Shown: in pieces, positions 52,764-62,750 of the stretch | Numbering within the stretch: position 1 is the stretch's first letter | Layout of the letters: each line of letters starts with the position of its first letter | From: Batkoa obscura | Taxonomy: Eukaryota > Entomophthoromycota > Entomophthoromycetes > Entomophthorales > Batkoaceae | DNA length: 64,000 bases | Direction of reading: 5' to 3' | NCBI GenBank assembly: GCA_030770535.1 | Contig: JASVEC010000018.1 | Span: 930,001-994,000 of the forward strand | The notes under the pieces: model-generated | The model's input: the letters and a program-made list of their open reading frames with translations, nothing else | Databases searched by the model: none | Told to the model about the DNA's origin: nothing | Translations under genes and position numbers: made by a program

Positions 52764-55080
52764 CTTTTTGAGAATATTATTTTGTTAAAGGATAGCTTAC
52801 TTGTTTTTAAATTGATAGGTCCTTTTTAGGTTTGAATTAATTGTATATTAATTTAACTCGAGTCCCCCTTTTTAGTTGTTTGGAAACTATGACCAGTTGA
52901 TAAGTAGGCTAGGATTGATACTATCCATACCCAGGCTATTTCAATTACATAAGAACTTAGATCATTGTATATAATCCCAGTTTACTATTCATAAATAATT
53001 AACACTCTATAGAGTATTACCAACCAACTATCACCATTTAAGCATCTTTTCAACTTTGGATAAAACTTAAACGTTACTAAAGCAAAAAGAGTTTATGTAA
53101 TTAAGAAATAAAGAATAAGTTTAGTAATTCATTAAATTTAAGAATTTCATTTCCTTCTAAGTTATTATTTAAATTATATATATTTTAGTCATAAAAAATA
53201 GTATACCTATACAATTTTTTCCAACAAATTAGTAAAAACTATCTTATGTGCGAAACTTAACAATTATCGTCATTCAACAAGGGTATGTTTTTATTAAGCT
53301 AATAGTCGTAAGAGTATTCAATAAATAAACAATAGTAAAATTATTTGATTTAGTCTTTATCTGATAATTTCAATCACAAATACGCAATAAATAATAACTC
53401 TTATTAATGACCATCATTATCAAAAAGCCTGAAATTTACATAAAAATTTATGCAAATATTCTTTAATTTAATTTCTAAAAGTTACTCAATAAATATATTT
53501 ATTATAAAGAACCAGAATTAGAATAATAGCCTAGTAACTAATATTTTGATGTTTTAATTGACCGCTTTTCCTAAAACAACACTTTCCTAGCTTTCTAGTA
53601 GTATAAAGGCATTATTTTTCCTTACATTGATAGACTAATTAAAGCCTAAGGTTCAACTTTTCATAGTACTGCTTCATTGCAAAAAGAGAAGTTGAGCACA
53701 AACAAAAAATAAAAGTTATCTTTTGAAAAAATTCGCTAAATTTTAAAAAACGCACTTACTTTTATAGGGATATTTCATAACTTGATTTTTTTTGGTGATT
53801 AGTGGCAATGGTGTAGAATTGCAGCAATTAGATTCTTTAGCTTGAAATAAATTTCATTCTCAGTTACAAAGAATATTTACTGTTGCATCTAATAACGTTT
53901 TCAAAACTAAAAAACAGGAGCTATTTATAAAATGCTCTTATAAAAAAAACTAATGAGTATAATACATCCCCTAACTGCTCCAATTTTTAAATTAGCCTTA
54001 AAGGTTTGTAATCTTAAATCTAAATCAAAGTTAAAAAAAATTGAATTTTAGTATGTCTATTTGGATGTGTTCAAATAGACATACTAATTTTTAAATATTT
54101 TTAAATTATGAAAGTATTTTTTTTAGTCGTTATATAAATGAACTATTTGCATATCTCTAACGATTTAATATAAAAATAAATAAATTAATGCCTACTCTAT
54201 TAATACAACAGGTCATTTGAATATCATTTAGTTACATCATTCATTTTTTAAAGAATTCTTTATGATGAATTAATATACAGGTTGGTCACATTTGTAGGTA
54301 ACATTTCTAAAGTCATAAATAAAAATAAAATAAAACAAATCCAAAAACGTTCAAGCTTATTTATATATACATATTATACCTTATTTCAAATTAAAATATG
54401 ATAATTTCTAAAGTCATTAACACTGAAACAACGAGTATAAAAAATTAATTTAACTTTTAGGCAAAAAATCAAAATTACAGTATAATCTAAAAGCTCTACA
54501 ATTTTTAAGTTTATTTTACAAAACAATTGTCTACTTTAATATAAGATTTAAGTATCATGCCACAATTAACATGTTAATTATTAGTCATAAAAGTAAGTAC
54601 TAGATAGTCGATTTTTTTATACCTTAACTTTATTTTAATTAAACTTCTGATTTAAAGTTTAAAAAAAGTAAAAGTACATTTATCTACAATTTAATTAAAT
54701 TATAAACCAAGTTTTTAGGTTTCAATTTAGATCTGATAGTTAATTTAAAACTCATAGCCTTTATTTTTAGTTAACTCTCCAAAAACAGATAATGATTATA
54801 AGTAGTTAAATTAGTTTTTTCTTAATAAAATTATATTTTAAATTTTGGTTGCTTTATTTATAACTTAATTCTATTTTATAATAGCTTTTACTGTTATTCT
54901 TTTAAAAAATAAGTAGCTAATAATTATTATACTATGTAATATAAAATAGTAAAAAAATTAAAATAATGAGTTATTTTTTGATGGGATTGGATTAAAGCAG
55001 TTTGAAAAGTGGTTTAGGGCTTTTGAATTATAAAAAGTTAAATAAAAAAACAAGTTTAATTATAGTAAATATTATCATTT
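52764..55080. other. Gene-free stretch
   Basis: About 2.3 kb of AT-rich DNA without recognisable ORFs. A short inverted repeat, GTATGTCTATTTGG with its mirror TCAAATAGACATAC, lies at ~54052-54085. Confidence 0.45.
54052..54085. repeat. Short perfect hairpin
   Basis: AGTATGTCTATTTG and CAAATAGACATACT are mirrored around a 6-base loop. It could form a stem of ~14 bp; function is unknown. Confidence 0.6.
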
Positions 55081-55214
55081 ATATAGGGATGTTCTTTTAG
55101 TTTTATTATTTTCAAGTCTCAAATAACATAGTGTTTAGCTTACTTAGATATAAATAATATAAAGATGTCTAAATTTCAGATTTTTAGATTTGTAAATCCT
55201 TAATCTATAATTAG

Positions 55215-55674
55215 TGCAAAATATCCCTTTGCTAGCTTTATGGTTTACTACAATATAACAATTACTTAGGCCGTTGTGTCCTCGAGTTTAGACACAATCA
55301 ATTCAAAGTCCCTTTGTCTTGATTTTCTGAGAAAATTACTAACTTCACGTCACAAAGAATATTATCTTCTCGATTCGATATCCATACTTGAAGTATAAAA
55401 GAGATTCTTTAATATAATAACTTGAGACCCTTTAACTGAATTATCCCTTGTATTGTACCTTTAATAAAGCTACTGAATCTTTCATATAGCATCTTATGTA
55501 AATTTTATATTAGTGTTGTCTATTCCATTTGTCTTACATAGTCTGTAACCCATTACATGCTATTCTTCATAATTCAAGTCTATGTTAGTTACACAAACTA
55601 AAACCTTTCAACTTATGGGTAGTTAATCAAGTAAAAGATCTTTTGACTCCAACTACTAAGTACTAGGTTTCACA
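55215..55674 (-). mobile_element. Solo LTR, copy 3
   Basis: About 460 bp; the plus strand begins TGCAAAATATCCC and ends AGGTTTCACA. It is flanked by TTAG on both sides, a 4-5 bp target-site duplication. It is a fossil relative of copies 1 and 2. Its central 369 bp (55247-55615) are identical to copy 4 although the outer parts differ markedly. Confidence 0.75.
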
Positions 55675-55748
55675 TTAGCTAAATTCAGAAAGCTCAAAAC
55701 TAAATAAGAAAATTTAAAAGATTTACTTTTTATTAGAATAAAAACAAA

Positions 55749-56280
55749 ATGCAACCTTTTGTAAGTAAATTTCAAAATAAAATTTTCAAAAACTTTAATA
55801 TAATAGAGAAAAACACATTATATAAATATTATAATTTATTTATATCGATTTTAACAACTATTTATAATAATCCAGAGTTTATAGAATCTTGTAATAATAA
55901 ACTTAACCAAGCAATGTATAAAATTAATGTTTTAAGGGAAACAGGGAATAAAAACCAATAAGTAGGATTATTATCAACTATAGCTTCAGTACATTCTTTT
56001 GATAGATATGAAAGTATTAAATTTAATAAAAAAATAATACACAGTAAATATTTTAACAATTTAGAAGATAAAGCAGTAGCTAAATTGATGTTTTTTAAAT
56101 ATATAGAAAGTAATTTAAAAAAATTAGCAAGGAAAACAAATTCATATAATACATGTGCCTAGTATATAGCTAGAAAAAAGTTGTTTGAAAATAAGATAAA
56201 CACAGTAAAAAATAAAACAAAGATATAAAAATCTTCTGATAAAAAAAAGCTATATGAATTATATATTTTTTATATCAACA
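55749..56280 (+). pseudogene. Degenerate ORF of unknown origin
   Basis: The frame opens MQPFVSKFQNKIFKNFNIIE (70 codons to the first stop at 55959-55961). It then continues in the same frame as VGLLSTIASVHSFDRYESI, then LEDKAVAKLMFFKYIESNLKKLARKTNSYNTCA, and further, with three in-frame stops in all. Codon use is Lys/Asn-rich. No family is recognised. It follows a solo LTR by 74 bp and precedes a MITE. A decayed host or transposon gene are both possible. Confidence 0.35.
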
Positions 56281-56314
56281 CTTAAAAAAACATATTTGAA
56301 ATTATCAAAAAAAA

Positions 56315-56423
56315 TACATGAGAGTGTTTTTTTTGACTTCATTATTTTTTCCATTTTTTAAGCACTATTTAAGCAGAAAATTTGTTCGTAGGATTCTTAA
56401 ACACAAAAATACATCCCCATATA
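56315..56423 (+). mobile_element. MITE copy 16
   Basis: The ends are TACATGAGAGTG and TACATCCCCATATA. Confidence 0.9.
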
Positions 56424-56458
56424 ATTGTATTATATAATAATTTTAAAATTTAAATAAA

Positions 56459-56560
56459 ATATGGGGATGTATTTTTATTAAGAATTTTACTAATAATTTT
56501 CCACTCAAATAGGCTTAAAAAACATGAAAAGTAATGAAGCCAAAAAAACCATCCCTGTAT
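56459..56560 (-). mobile_element. MITE copy 17
   Basis: It lies 35 bp from copy 16 in the opposite orientation, so the pair could form a large hairpin. The ends are ATATGGGGATGT and CCATCCCTGTAT. Confidence 0.9.
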
Positions 56561-56802
56561 GCTAATAATGTAATTGTAATATCAAAACGATTTGTTTATT
56601 CAATAGCAAATCTGTAATATTAGTTATAGAGCAGTTAACAATAAATATCTTTCAATAAAGTTTTATAGGAAGATGTATTTACTTATATATTACAACTTTG
56701 ATCAATATGAGAGTATATAGGTTACATTAGTAAAAGGCTTGCTAACCTAGAAATTTCTATTAGTTTTAACGGAAATTCCGCTAATTTATAATATGGATTA
56801 TA

Positions 56803-56858
56803 AAATTTTTAAAAATTAGACAAAAAAATGAAATCAGTTTGGACATCTCTACCTATAT
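56803..56858 (-). mobile_element. Transposon terminus-like fragment
   Basis: The minus strand reads AGAGATGTCCAAACTGATTTC, like the termini at 24085 and 62754. Nothing more of the element was recognised. Confidence 0.3.
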
Positions 56859-57149
56859 GCTTGTAGGATTTAAATCGAAGTTAAAATTTTAAATAGGTTT
56901 ACTATATAAACAAAAATGTTCTGAATGTTTGATCAATAAAAAAATTAATAATATTGTAACGCTGAAACTGTTTTTTGTAAAGCTTATTTAATTTATAGTA
57001 TTAAATACTTTTTATAATACAAATTAGAATATAAAGACTATATAAATTAGATCAAGTATTTATACATATTTGTGAATAAATGATATTTTATTGGAAATTT
57101 GTTGTCAATAACTAAACTTCAAAATCAAGGATATTTAACGATTAAGGAA

Positions 57150-57620
57150 TTAATAATGCTTGCTGGTGCATTTTGGCTTTTGGGTAGTAGTACTATATAC
57201 AGCGGAGCTAGTTTCAGTAGCTTTTTCAAGAATTTTTTCGCCATGACAAATTCTACTATAAGCTTGATGTTCACAAATGAGAGGGAATTCATAATGTTCA
57301 GAGCCACCACGGTTGACATAAGTATCAATAACAATGGAGTCAGCTGAGCATTTTCTTACAATAGCATTGACCCATTTATCTTCAGAGTAAGCAAAATCGG
57401 ATTGACAGCTAGATTGTTTAGTGTCAGTAGTACCTCCACAAGATAGCTCTACTTTTCTTCCGAAATAGTCAGAGGTACATTTACAGGTGAAAACGTATTG
57501 ATCTTTACCATCAGCACTTTTAACCCTTCCATCAACAACATCACATTTGTGGGACCAGTCTAAAGCTAAACTAGAGGAAACTAAAAAAGTAGCGATAACG
57601 GAAGTGATGAGTTTGTACAT
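57150..57620 (-). CDS. Small secreted 8-Cys protein C
   Basis: An intronless ORF of 156 residues. The signal peptide is MYKLITSVIATFLVSSSLA, with the mature start at LDWSHKCDVV. Cys spacing is C-x19-C-x-C-x12-C-x10-C-x18-C-x24-C-x8-C, identical to A and B in the last five intervals although residue identity is low. A 25-30 residue Thr/Ser/Lys tail with a ninth Cys (TTTQKPKCTSKHY) extends past the domain. It is placed between two solo LTRs. Function is unknown. The strict spacing supports a common disulphide fold. Confidence 0.85.
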   Translation of the reverse strand: MYKLITSVIATFLVSSSLALDWSHKCDVVDGRVKSADGKDQYVFTCKCTSDYFGRKVELSCGGTTDTKQSSCQSDFAYSEDKWVNAIVRKCSADSIVIDTYVNRGGSEHYEFPLICEHQAYSRICHGEKILEKATETSSAVYSTTTQKPKCTSKHY

Positions 57621-57670
57621 TTTAAATTATTTAATATAATTTTTTACTCAGGTTGATCCTGAACTGGTTG

Positions 57671-57678
57671 TTTATATA
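57671..57678 (-). promoter_or_regulatory. Possible TATA box of secreted protein C
   Basis: The coding strand reads ACTATATAAACAACC about 51-58 bp upstream of the ATG. Confidence 0.45.
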
Positions 57679-58490
57679 GTAGTTGCTTTTAAATGAAAAA
57701 TAAGTTCGTTATAATGGTTTGTAATAAATTCTCGAAAATAAATCATTTAACTAGAGGAGTAATTAATTTATTTTTAGCATAATTAGTATTAGATTATTAT
57801 GCAAGAATAAAAGCTAATTAAAATTTCTAACAGTATTAAAATACTATTTTTAATTCCTTTTTATGCACAACTTTTAAAGCGCTTAATTAGTTTAGTGGTT
57901 AAATTTGTTTGTAACTCCAAAGCATACATTTTAGGAAAATGCTACAAGTTTTACTTTTAAATTGAAATCCAATTAATAGACCTTGGTGCTCCATTTAATT
58001 TATATCATTTTTATATTTTATAGTGATTATTTAATGAATAGTCAAACTATTAATAACTTTATTAGATGAGTTGATTTATAGCTATTGCAGCTTTTTTGCA
58101 ACTTAATCAACTGCTCACTTAAGAGAAAAGATTATGCCATATCCAATTAAATGTAAGGTCAGATCATAAAAAAATCAATTTAATAGTTTACTTATAGAAA
58201 GGGCTAGCCTAAAAACAACGTATTCTTGAAATAAAAACCTTACTAAAAAGTAGAAATCTTTTATTTTGCATTTGACTTTTTTAAATTCACTGGAAAAGAG
58301 GTTATCAAAGTATTAAATTTAAACTGAGAGCAGGGGGTAATTTTAGCAAAAGCACAGCTGTAAAGCAGAAAAAACTATCAACAAGCTACTTTGTATAATT
58401 TTTTAATATTGTTTGTAAATACAATAAAAAGAAGTAAAAATAGCAATATAATATTCAAATAACTGGAAAAAACATAAAAAATAGATTAAA
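57679..58490. other. Intergenic stretch
   Basis: About 0.8 kb upstream of secreted gene C. No ORF or repeat was recognised. Confidence 0.4.
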
Positions 58491-58594
58491 TATTGGTGAT
58501 GTTTTTTTGGCTTTATTATTTTTTCTATCTTAAGCGCTATTTCAGTGGAAAATTTACTAGTAAAATTCTTAAATATAAAAATACATCCCCATTA
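58491..58594 (+). mobile_element. MITE copy 18
   Basis: The ends are TATTGGTGATG and TACATCCCCATT. First of ten copies within 4.1 kb. Confidence 0.87.
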
Positions 58595-58902
58595 TTAAAC
58601 TCAATAAATTCAAATAGCTTGTCTTAAAATAAAATCACAACTTTTTAATAAGTTGAAAAATGTTTTTGTTTTAACTTTAATTTTATCATTAAATACAAAC
58701 ATGACAATTGCTTATTTATAAGCATTTTATCAAACTTGATTATAATATATCTGATTCTATTTATCTTTCTACTGTGAAACTATTGTTTTCTTTATTTGAT
58801 TTTTACTTATCTATTTTATGGCAATTTTTTCATTCGTAAAATTTATTCTCAATTAATTAATCTATTTAACTTTTTATACATTTCATGTTAAAGTAAAACA
58901 CT

Positions 58903-59009
58903 ATTTGGGGCTGTTTTTTTTGGCTTCATTACTTTTTCTACCTTTTAAACACTATTTGAGTGGAAAATTTGTTAGTAAAATTCTTAAACATGAAAATATA
59001 TCCCCATTT
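58903..59009 (+). mobile_element. MITE copy 19
   Basis: The ends are ATTTGGGGCTG and ATATCCCCATTT. Confidence 0.88.
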
Positions 59010-59288
59010 GTTTGAAATAAAGTTTATAAAATAAAAAACTAAAACAAAATAATTAAAACTTCAAAAATTAAGTTCCTTGCACAAATATATTTATAATACA
59101 AAAATTTAAATTAATAATAGTGTATTAAGTTTAAATATGTATCTTTTCTTTAAAATAGTTAACTTAAAAATAACTATTAAAAACTTTTTGACTATAATTT
59201 ATCTTTATATTGATACTGCTTAACTCAAACTTTTATTTTTATTTGATGAAACAGGTTTTTTTAGCAAATTTAAAAACAGGTTACTTTT

Positions 59289-59751
59289 TGCGAAATACCG
59301 CTTTGTCAGCTTTATGATTGACTACAATATAACAATTACTTAGGCCGTTGTGTCCTCGAGTTTAGACACAATCAATTCAAAGTCCCTTTGTCTTGATTTT
59401 CTGAGAAAATTACTAACTTCACGTCACAAAGAATATTATCTTCTCGATTCGATATCCATACTTGAAGTATAAAAGAGATTCTTTAATATAATAACTTGAG
59501 ACCCTTTAACTGAATTATCCCTTGTATTGTACCTTTAATAAAGCTACTGAATCTTTCATATAGCATCTTATGTAAATTTTATATTAGTGTTGTCTATTCC
59601 ATTTGTCTTACATAGTCTGTAACCCATTACATGCTATTCTTCATAATTCAAGTCTATGTTAGTTACACAAACTAAAACCTTTCAACTTAGAACTAATTAA
59701 TCAAGCAAGAACTGGCTTTGAGACTCCAACCACTGAGAGTACCAAATTACA
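59289..59751 (-). mobile_element. Solo LTR, copy 4
   Basis: About 463 bp; the plus strand begins TGCGAAATACCGC and ends CCAAATTACA. No clear target duplication is visible. Positions 59321-59689 equal 55247-55615 base for base. It is a fossil with no internal region attached. Confidence 0.75.
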
Positions 59752-59834
59752 TATCTTCTTAATAACAAAGTGCTAATAATAAATAGTAAAAAAAACTAAT
59801 TTTAACAACCAAAATTGATTTATAAATAAAAAAT

Positions 59835-59945
59835 AATATGAGGATGTATTTTTTTGTTTAAGAATTTTACTAACAGTCTTTCCACTTAAATAGTCCTTAA
59901 GAAATCGAAAAGTAATGAAACCAAAAAAAAACATCCCCATATATA
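59835..59945 (-). mobile_element. MITE copy 20
   Basis: The ends are AATATGAGGATGT and ACATCCCCATATAT. Confidence 0.9.
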
Positions 59946-60116
59946 ATAGCAAATAAGTAATTTATGTTGATAAAAAATTACACAGCTAAAATTAAAACAA
60001 GTTTATTAAATTAAGCATAACGAAATTTAAAAAAAGAAATAGCATGGTAGAAGGTTTATTTTATAGCTTATATTAAAATGCTATACATAAAAAAGATGCT
60101 ATCAGTTATAGTTTTA

Positions 60117-60223
60117 ATATGGGGATGTATTTTTGTATTTAAGAACTTTACTGACAATTTTTCCACATAAATAGTGCTTAAAAAATGGAAAAATAATGAC
60201 ACTAAAAAAAACAGCCCCATATA
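60117..60223 (-). mobile_element. MITE copy 21
   Basis: The ends are AATATGGGGATGT and ACAGCCCCATATA. It is closely similar to copy 22 (shared TTCCAC-TAAATAG and AACAGCCCCATAT). Confidence 0.92.
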
Positions 60224-60712
60224 GTTATTAAATATACATATTAAAATATAAAAACAATATTTTTTGTAACCAAGTAAAAAATTTTATAGAAATCTAAATA
60301 TAGAATTTTAATTTAGTCATGTATAAATTTATAAACAGATCTGATTTTAATGGCGAAACCACTTAGGTTGTGTTAAGTTTGTCATATAAATCATAGCTAA
60401 TTGTTAATTTAAAAAACAATGTTTCATGATATGACTAATAAAAATATATATTTATTAATTGAAAAAAATAAAATTTATATAATTAATTTAAATTAAAGCT
60501 CTAAATATAATTACATAATAATATAAAGTTAAATTTTGTGCTTTTATGTTTTCTTATAATTTCAAGCTAACGAATATATCAATATAAAACAGACAAAACA
60601 ATACTTGAACTTTGATTTTTAATTTCTATAAAAAATTTTAATAAAATTGAAATTTAAATACTATTAAATTAAATAAGCATTACTATAACAGTTAAATATT
60701 GTCAATTTAATA

Positions 60713-60819
60713 TATATGGGGATGTATTTTTGTATTTAAGAATTTTACTGACAATTTTTCCACGTAAATAGCGCTTAAAAAATGGAAAAATAATGAAACT
60801 AAAAAAAACAGCCCCATAT
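60713..60819 (-). mobile_element. MITE copy 22
   Basis: The ends are TATATGGGGATGT and ACAGCCCCATAT. It is a sister of copy 21, which suggests a fairly recent transposition of this subgroup. Confidence 0.92.
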
Positions 60820-60909
60820 CTTATAATTTTTGATATTACAATATTAATTCAGTAATCCAAATTTAAATATAAACAAAATTAAATAAAATATATGATAATT
60901 TTGTAAAGT

Positions 60910-61373
60910 TGTGAAATCTGGTACTCAGGGTTTGGAGTCAAGAACAGCTATTGCTAGGTTGACTACACTATAAGTCGAAAGGTCTTAGTTTATGTGACTA
61001 AGATAGACTTGGATTATGAGGAATAGCACGTAATAGGTTACAAGCTATGTAAGACAGATAGAATGGATAATACTAATGTAAAATCTATGTAAAATACTAT
61101 TAAGAAAACTTAGTGGCTTTATTAAATGTTCGAGATATCAGGGATTAATTCAGTTAAAAAGCCTCGAACTATTATACTCTGTAAACTCTTTTATACTCTG
61201 AAAAGTATAAATATCAAAATGAGAAGATAATATTCTTTTGGATGGAGCTGGAAATTCTCATAACAAATCAAAATAAGAACATGGGATTGATTTCCTCTGA
61301 ACTCGAGAACACAACAGCTTAGGCGATTGCTATGCTATAATTAACCATGGGACTGACAAAGCGATATTTCACA
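60910..61373 (+). mobile_element. Solo LTR, copy 2
   Basis: 464 bp bounded by TGTGAAAT and ATTTCACA, with AAGT on both flanks (4-5 bp target duplication). It is closest to copy 1 at 10993-11457, with scattered substitutions along the whole length. It is a fossil; no coding interior is present. Confidence 0.8.
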
Positions 61374-61432
61374 AAGTCGGGATAATTAACTATAATTAAT
61401 TAAGCTATAATTTAATAACATAAGTATAATAA

Positions 61433-61534
61433 TATATGAGGATGTTTTTTTTGGTTTCACTACTTTTAAATGCTATTTGAGTGGAAAGATTGTTAGGGAA
61501 ATTCTTGAAAAAAACTAATATTGATCTTCATATT
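61433..61534 (+). mobile_element. MITE copy 23, internally shortened
   Basis: The left end is ATATATGAGGATG and the right end CTTCATATTA. The segment between TTCACTACTTTT and AAATGCTATTTGAG is missing a few bases. Confidence 0.8.
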
Positions 61535-61536
61535 AC

Positions 61537-61644
61537 CATATGGGGATGTTTTTTTTGGCTTCATTACTTTTTCTATTTTTTAAGCACTATTTGAGCGGAA
61601 AATTTGTTAGTAAAATTCTTAAACACAAAAATACAGCCGCATAT
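61537..61644 (+). mobile_element. MITE copy 24
   Basis: It directly follows copy 23 in the same orientation. The ends are CATATGGGGATG and ACAGCCGCATATT. Confidence 0.9.
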
Positions 61645-61791
61645 TTTAATATACTAAACTATTCTCAAAATCATTTATTTAAGCTTAGTGTTGGTTTTTA
61701 ACTTTAGATTTTTTTTAATAATAAATAATAAATAATAAATAATAGATAATATTATAAATTGAAATCTTTATATTATTATATCAATTGTTGG

Positions 61792-61878
61792 AGTTTTTTT
61801 TGGTCTCATGACTTTTTCTATCTTTTGAGTGGAAAAAATATTAGTGAGATTCTTAAACCTAAAAAACACATACTCTAT
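61792..61878 (+). mobile_element. MITE copy 25, shortened
   Basis: It lacks the TAAGCGCTATT part of the core. The ends are CAATTGTTGGAG and CACATACTCTATT. Confidence 0.7.
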
Positions 61879-61995
61879 TTTTTTTCAAAATAAAACTATT
61901 TGCAATACTAAATCTGTATTAAATGATTAACCTTGTATTTATTTAAACAATAAGAAATACTATAAAACTTTCTAGTAACTATGCCTTGATAAGCA

Positions 61996-62098
61996 CAAAT
62001 GGGGATGTATTTTTTGTTTGAGGATTTGACTAACAACCTTTCCACTTAATAACGTTTAAAAAATGGGAAAAGTGATGAAAACAAAAAACATCTCTAAT
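61996..62098 (-). mobile_element. MITE copy 26
   Basis: The ends are ACAAATGGGGATGT and ACATCTCTAATG. Confidence 0.85.
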
Positions 62099-62458
62099 GT
62101 TATGTTAGCTAATAGATAGGTAGTTAATTACTCTTGTAGTGCTATTTATAAAGCATCAGAATAGTGAAAAAGTACTGCTTTTTGACTACAATAATATCAA
62201 GTATTAAAAAGGCTTAGCCATTAACATTTAAAAATCTAAAATTATTTTACAAAAAAAATGAAAGTTAATAAAATTAAATACATAGTTCAATAAATATGTG
62301 AAATTAATATTAATAAAAATGTTATTAAATATTAAAGTTTTTTATTGATGTTTTACAAACTTGTACAAATTAAATTGTCTATTTATTATGTGATTTTTTA
62401 CTATAAGTCTATTAAACTGTGATGCTTCAAAGTTCATAATTTAATTCAGTATTATCAC

Positions 62459-62567
62459 AATTTGAGGTTGTTTTTTTTGGCTTCATTACTTTTTCCATTT
62501 TTTAAGCACTATTTGGGCAAGAAAATTTGTTAGTAAATTCTCAAACACGGGAATATATCCCCGTTTA
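62459..62567 (+). mobile_element. MITE copy 27
   Basis: The ends are AATTTGAGGTTG and ATATCCCCGTTT. It lies 46 bp upstream of the tRNA-Pro gene. Confidence 0.88.
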
Positions 62568-62613
62568 TTTAGAATTAAATATATAGAATATTAATTAAGT
62601 CAAAGTAATAGAT

Positions 62614-62685
62614 GGCTTAGTGGTCTAGTGGTATGATTCTCGCTTTGGGTGCGAGAGGCCCTGGGTTCAATTCCCAGCTGAGCCC
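62614..62685 (+). tRNA. trnP-UGG: tRNA-Pro (anticodon UGG)
   Basis: 72 nt cloverleaf without intron. The acceptor stem GGCTTAG pairs with CTGAGCC (one G-U pair). The anticodon arm CTCGC-TTTGGGT-GCGAG gives TGG, and the T arm is CTGGG-TTCAATT-CCCAG. A and B boxes (TGGTCTAGTGG and GGTTCAATTCC) are intact, so it should be transcribed by RNA polymerase III. No CCA is encoded and a short T-run follows at a distance. It stands alone between MITE copy 27 and the transposon at 62751. Confidence 0.97.
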
Positions 62686-62750
62686 TGATATATTTACTTT
62701 TATAAACAGTTATAGCAAACTTGTATCATGAAAATATCCCATTTTTTTAA

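Noticed and set aside
54052-54085. Hairpin as a transcription terminator
   Set aside because: No gene ends nearby, and fungal Pol II genes do not use such hairpins; kept only as a repeat.
55749-56280. Stop-codon reassignment (TAA/TAG read as sense) in a Lys/Asn-rich frame
   Set aside because: Complete neighbouring genes end at TAA, TAG and TGA exactly where their families end, so the standard code applies.
47897-57620. Identification of the 8-Cys proteins as cyanovirin-N lectins
   Set aside because: Neither the duplicated sequence pattern nor the two-disulphide arrangement of that family is visible.
55215-59751. Two same-strand LTRs ~3.6 kb apart as one complete retroelement
   Set aside because: The interval holds a host-type secreted gene on its own promoter and two MITEs, with no gag- or pol-like coding. 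The LTRs differ at their ends and have different flanks, so they are separate solo LTRs.
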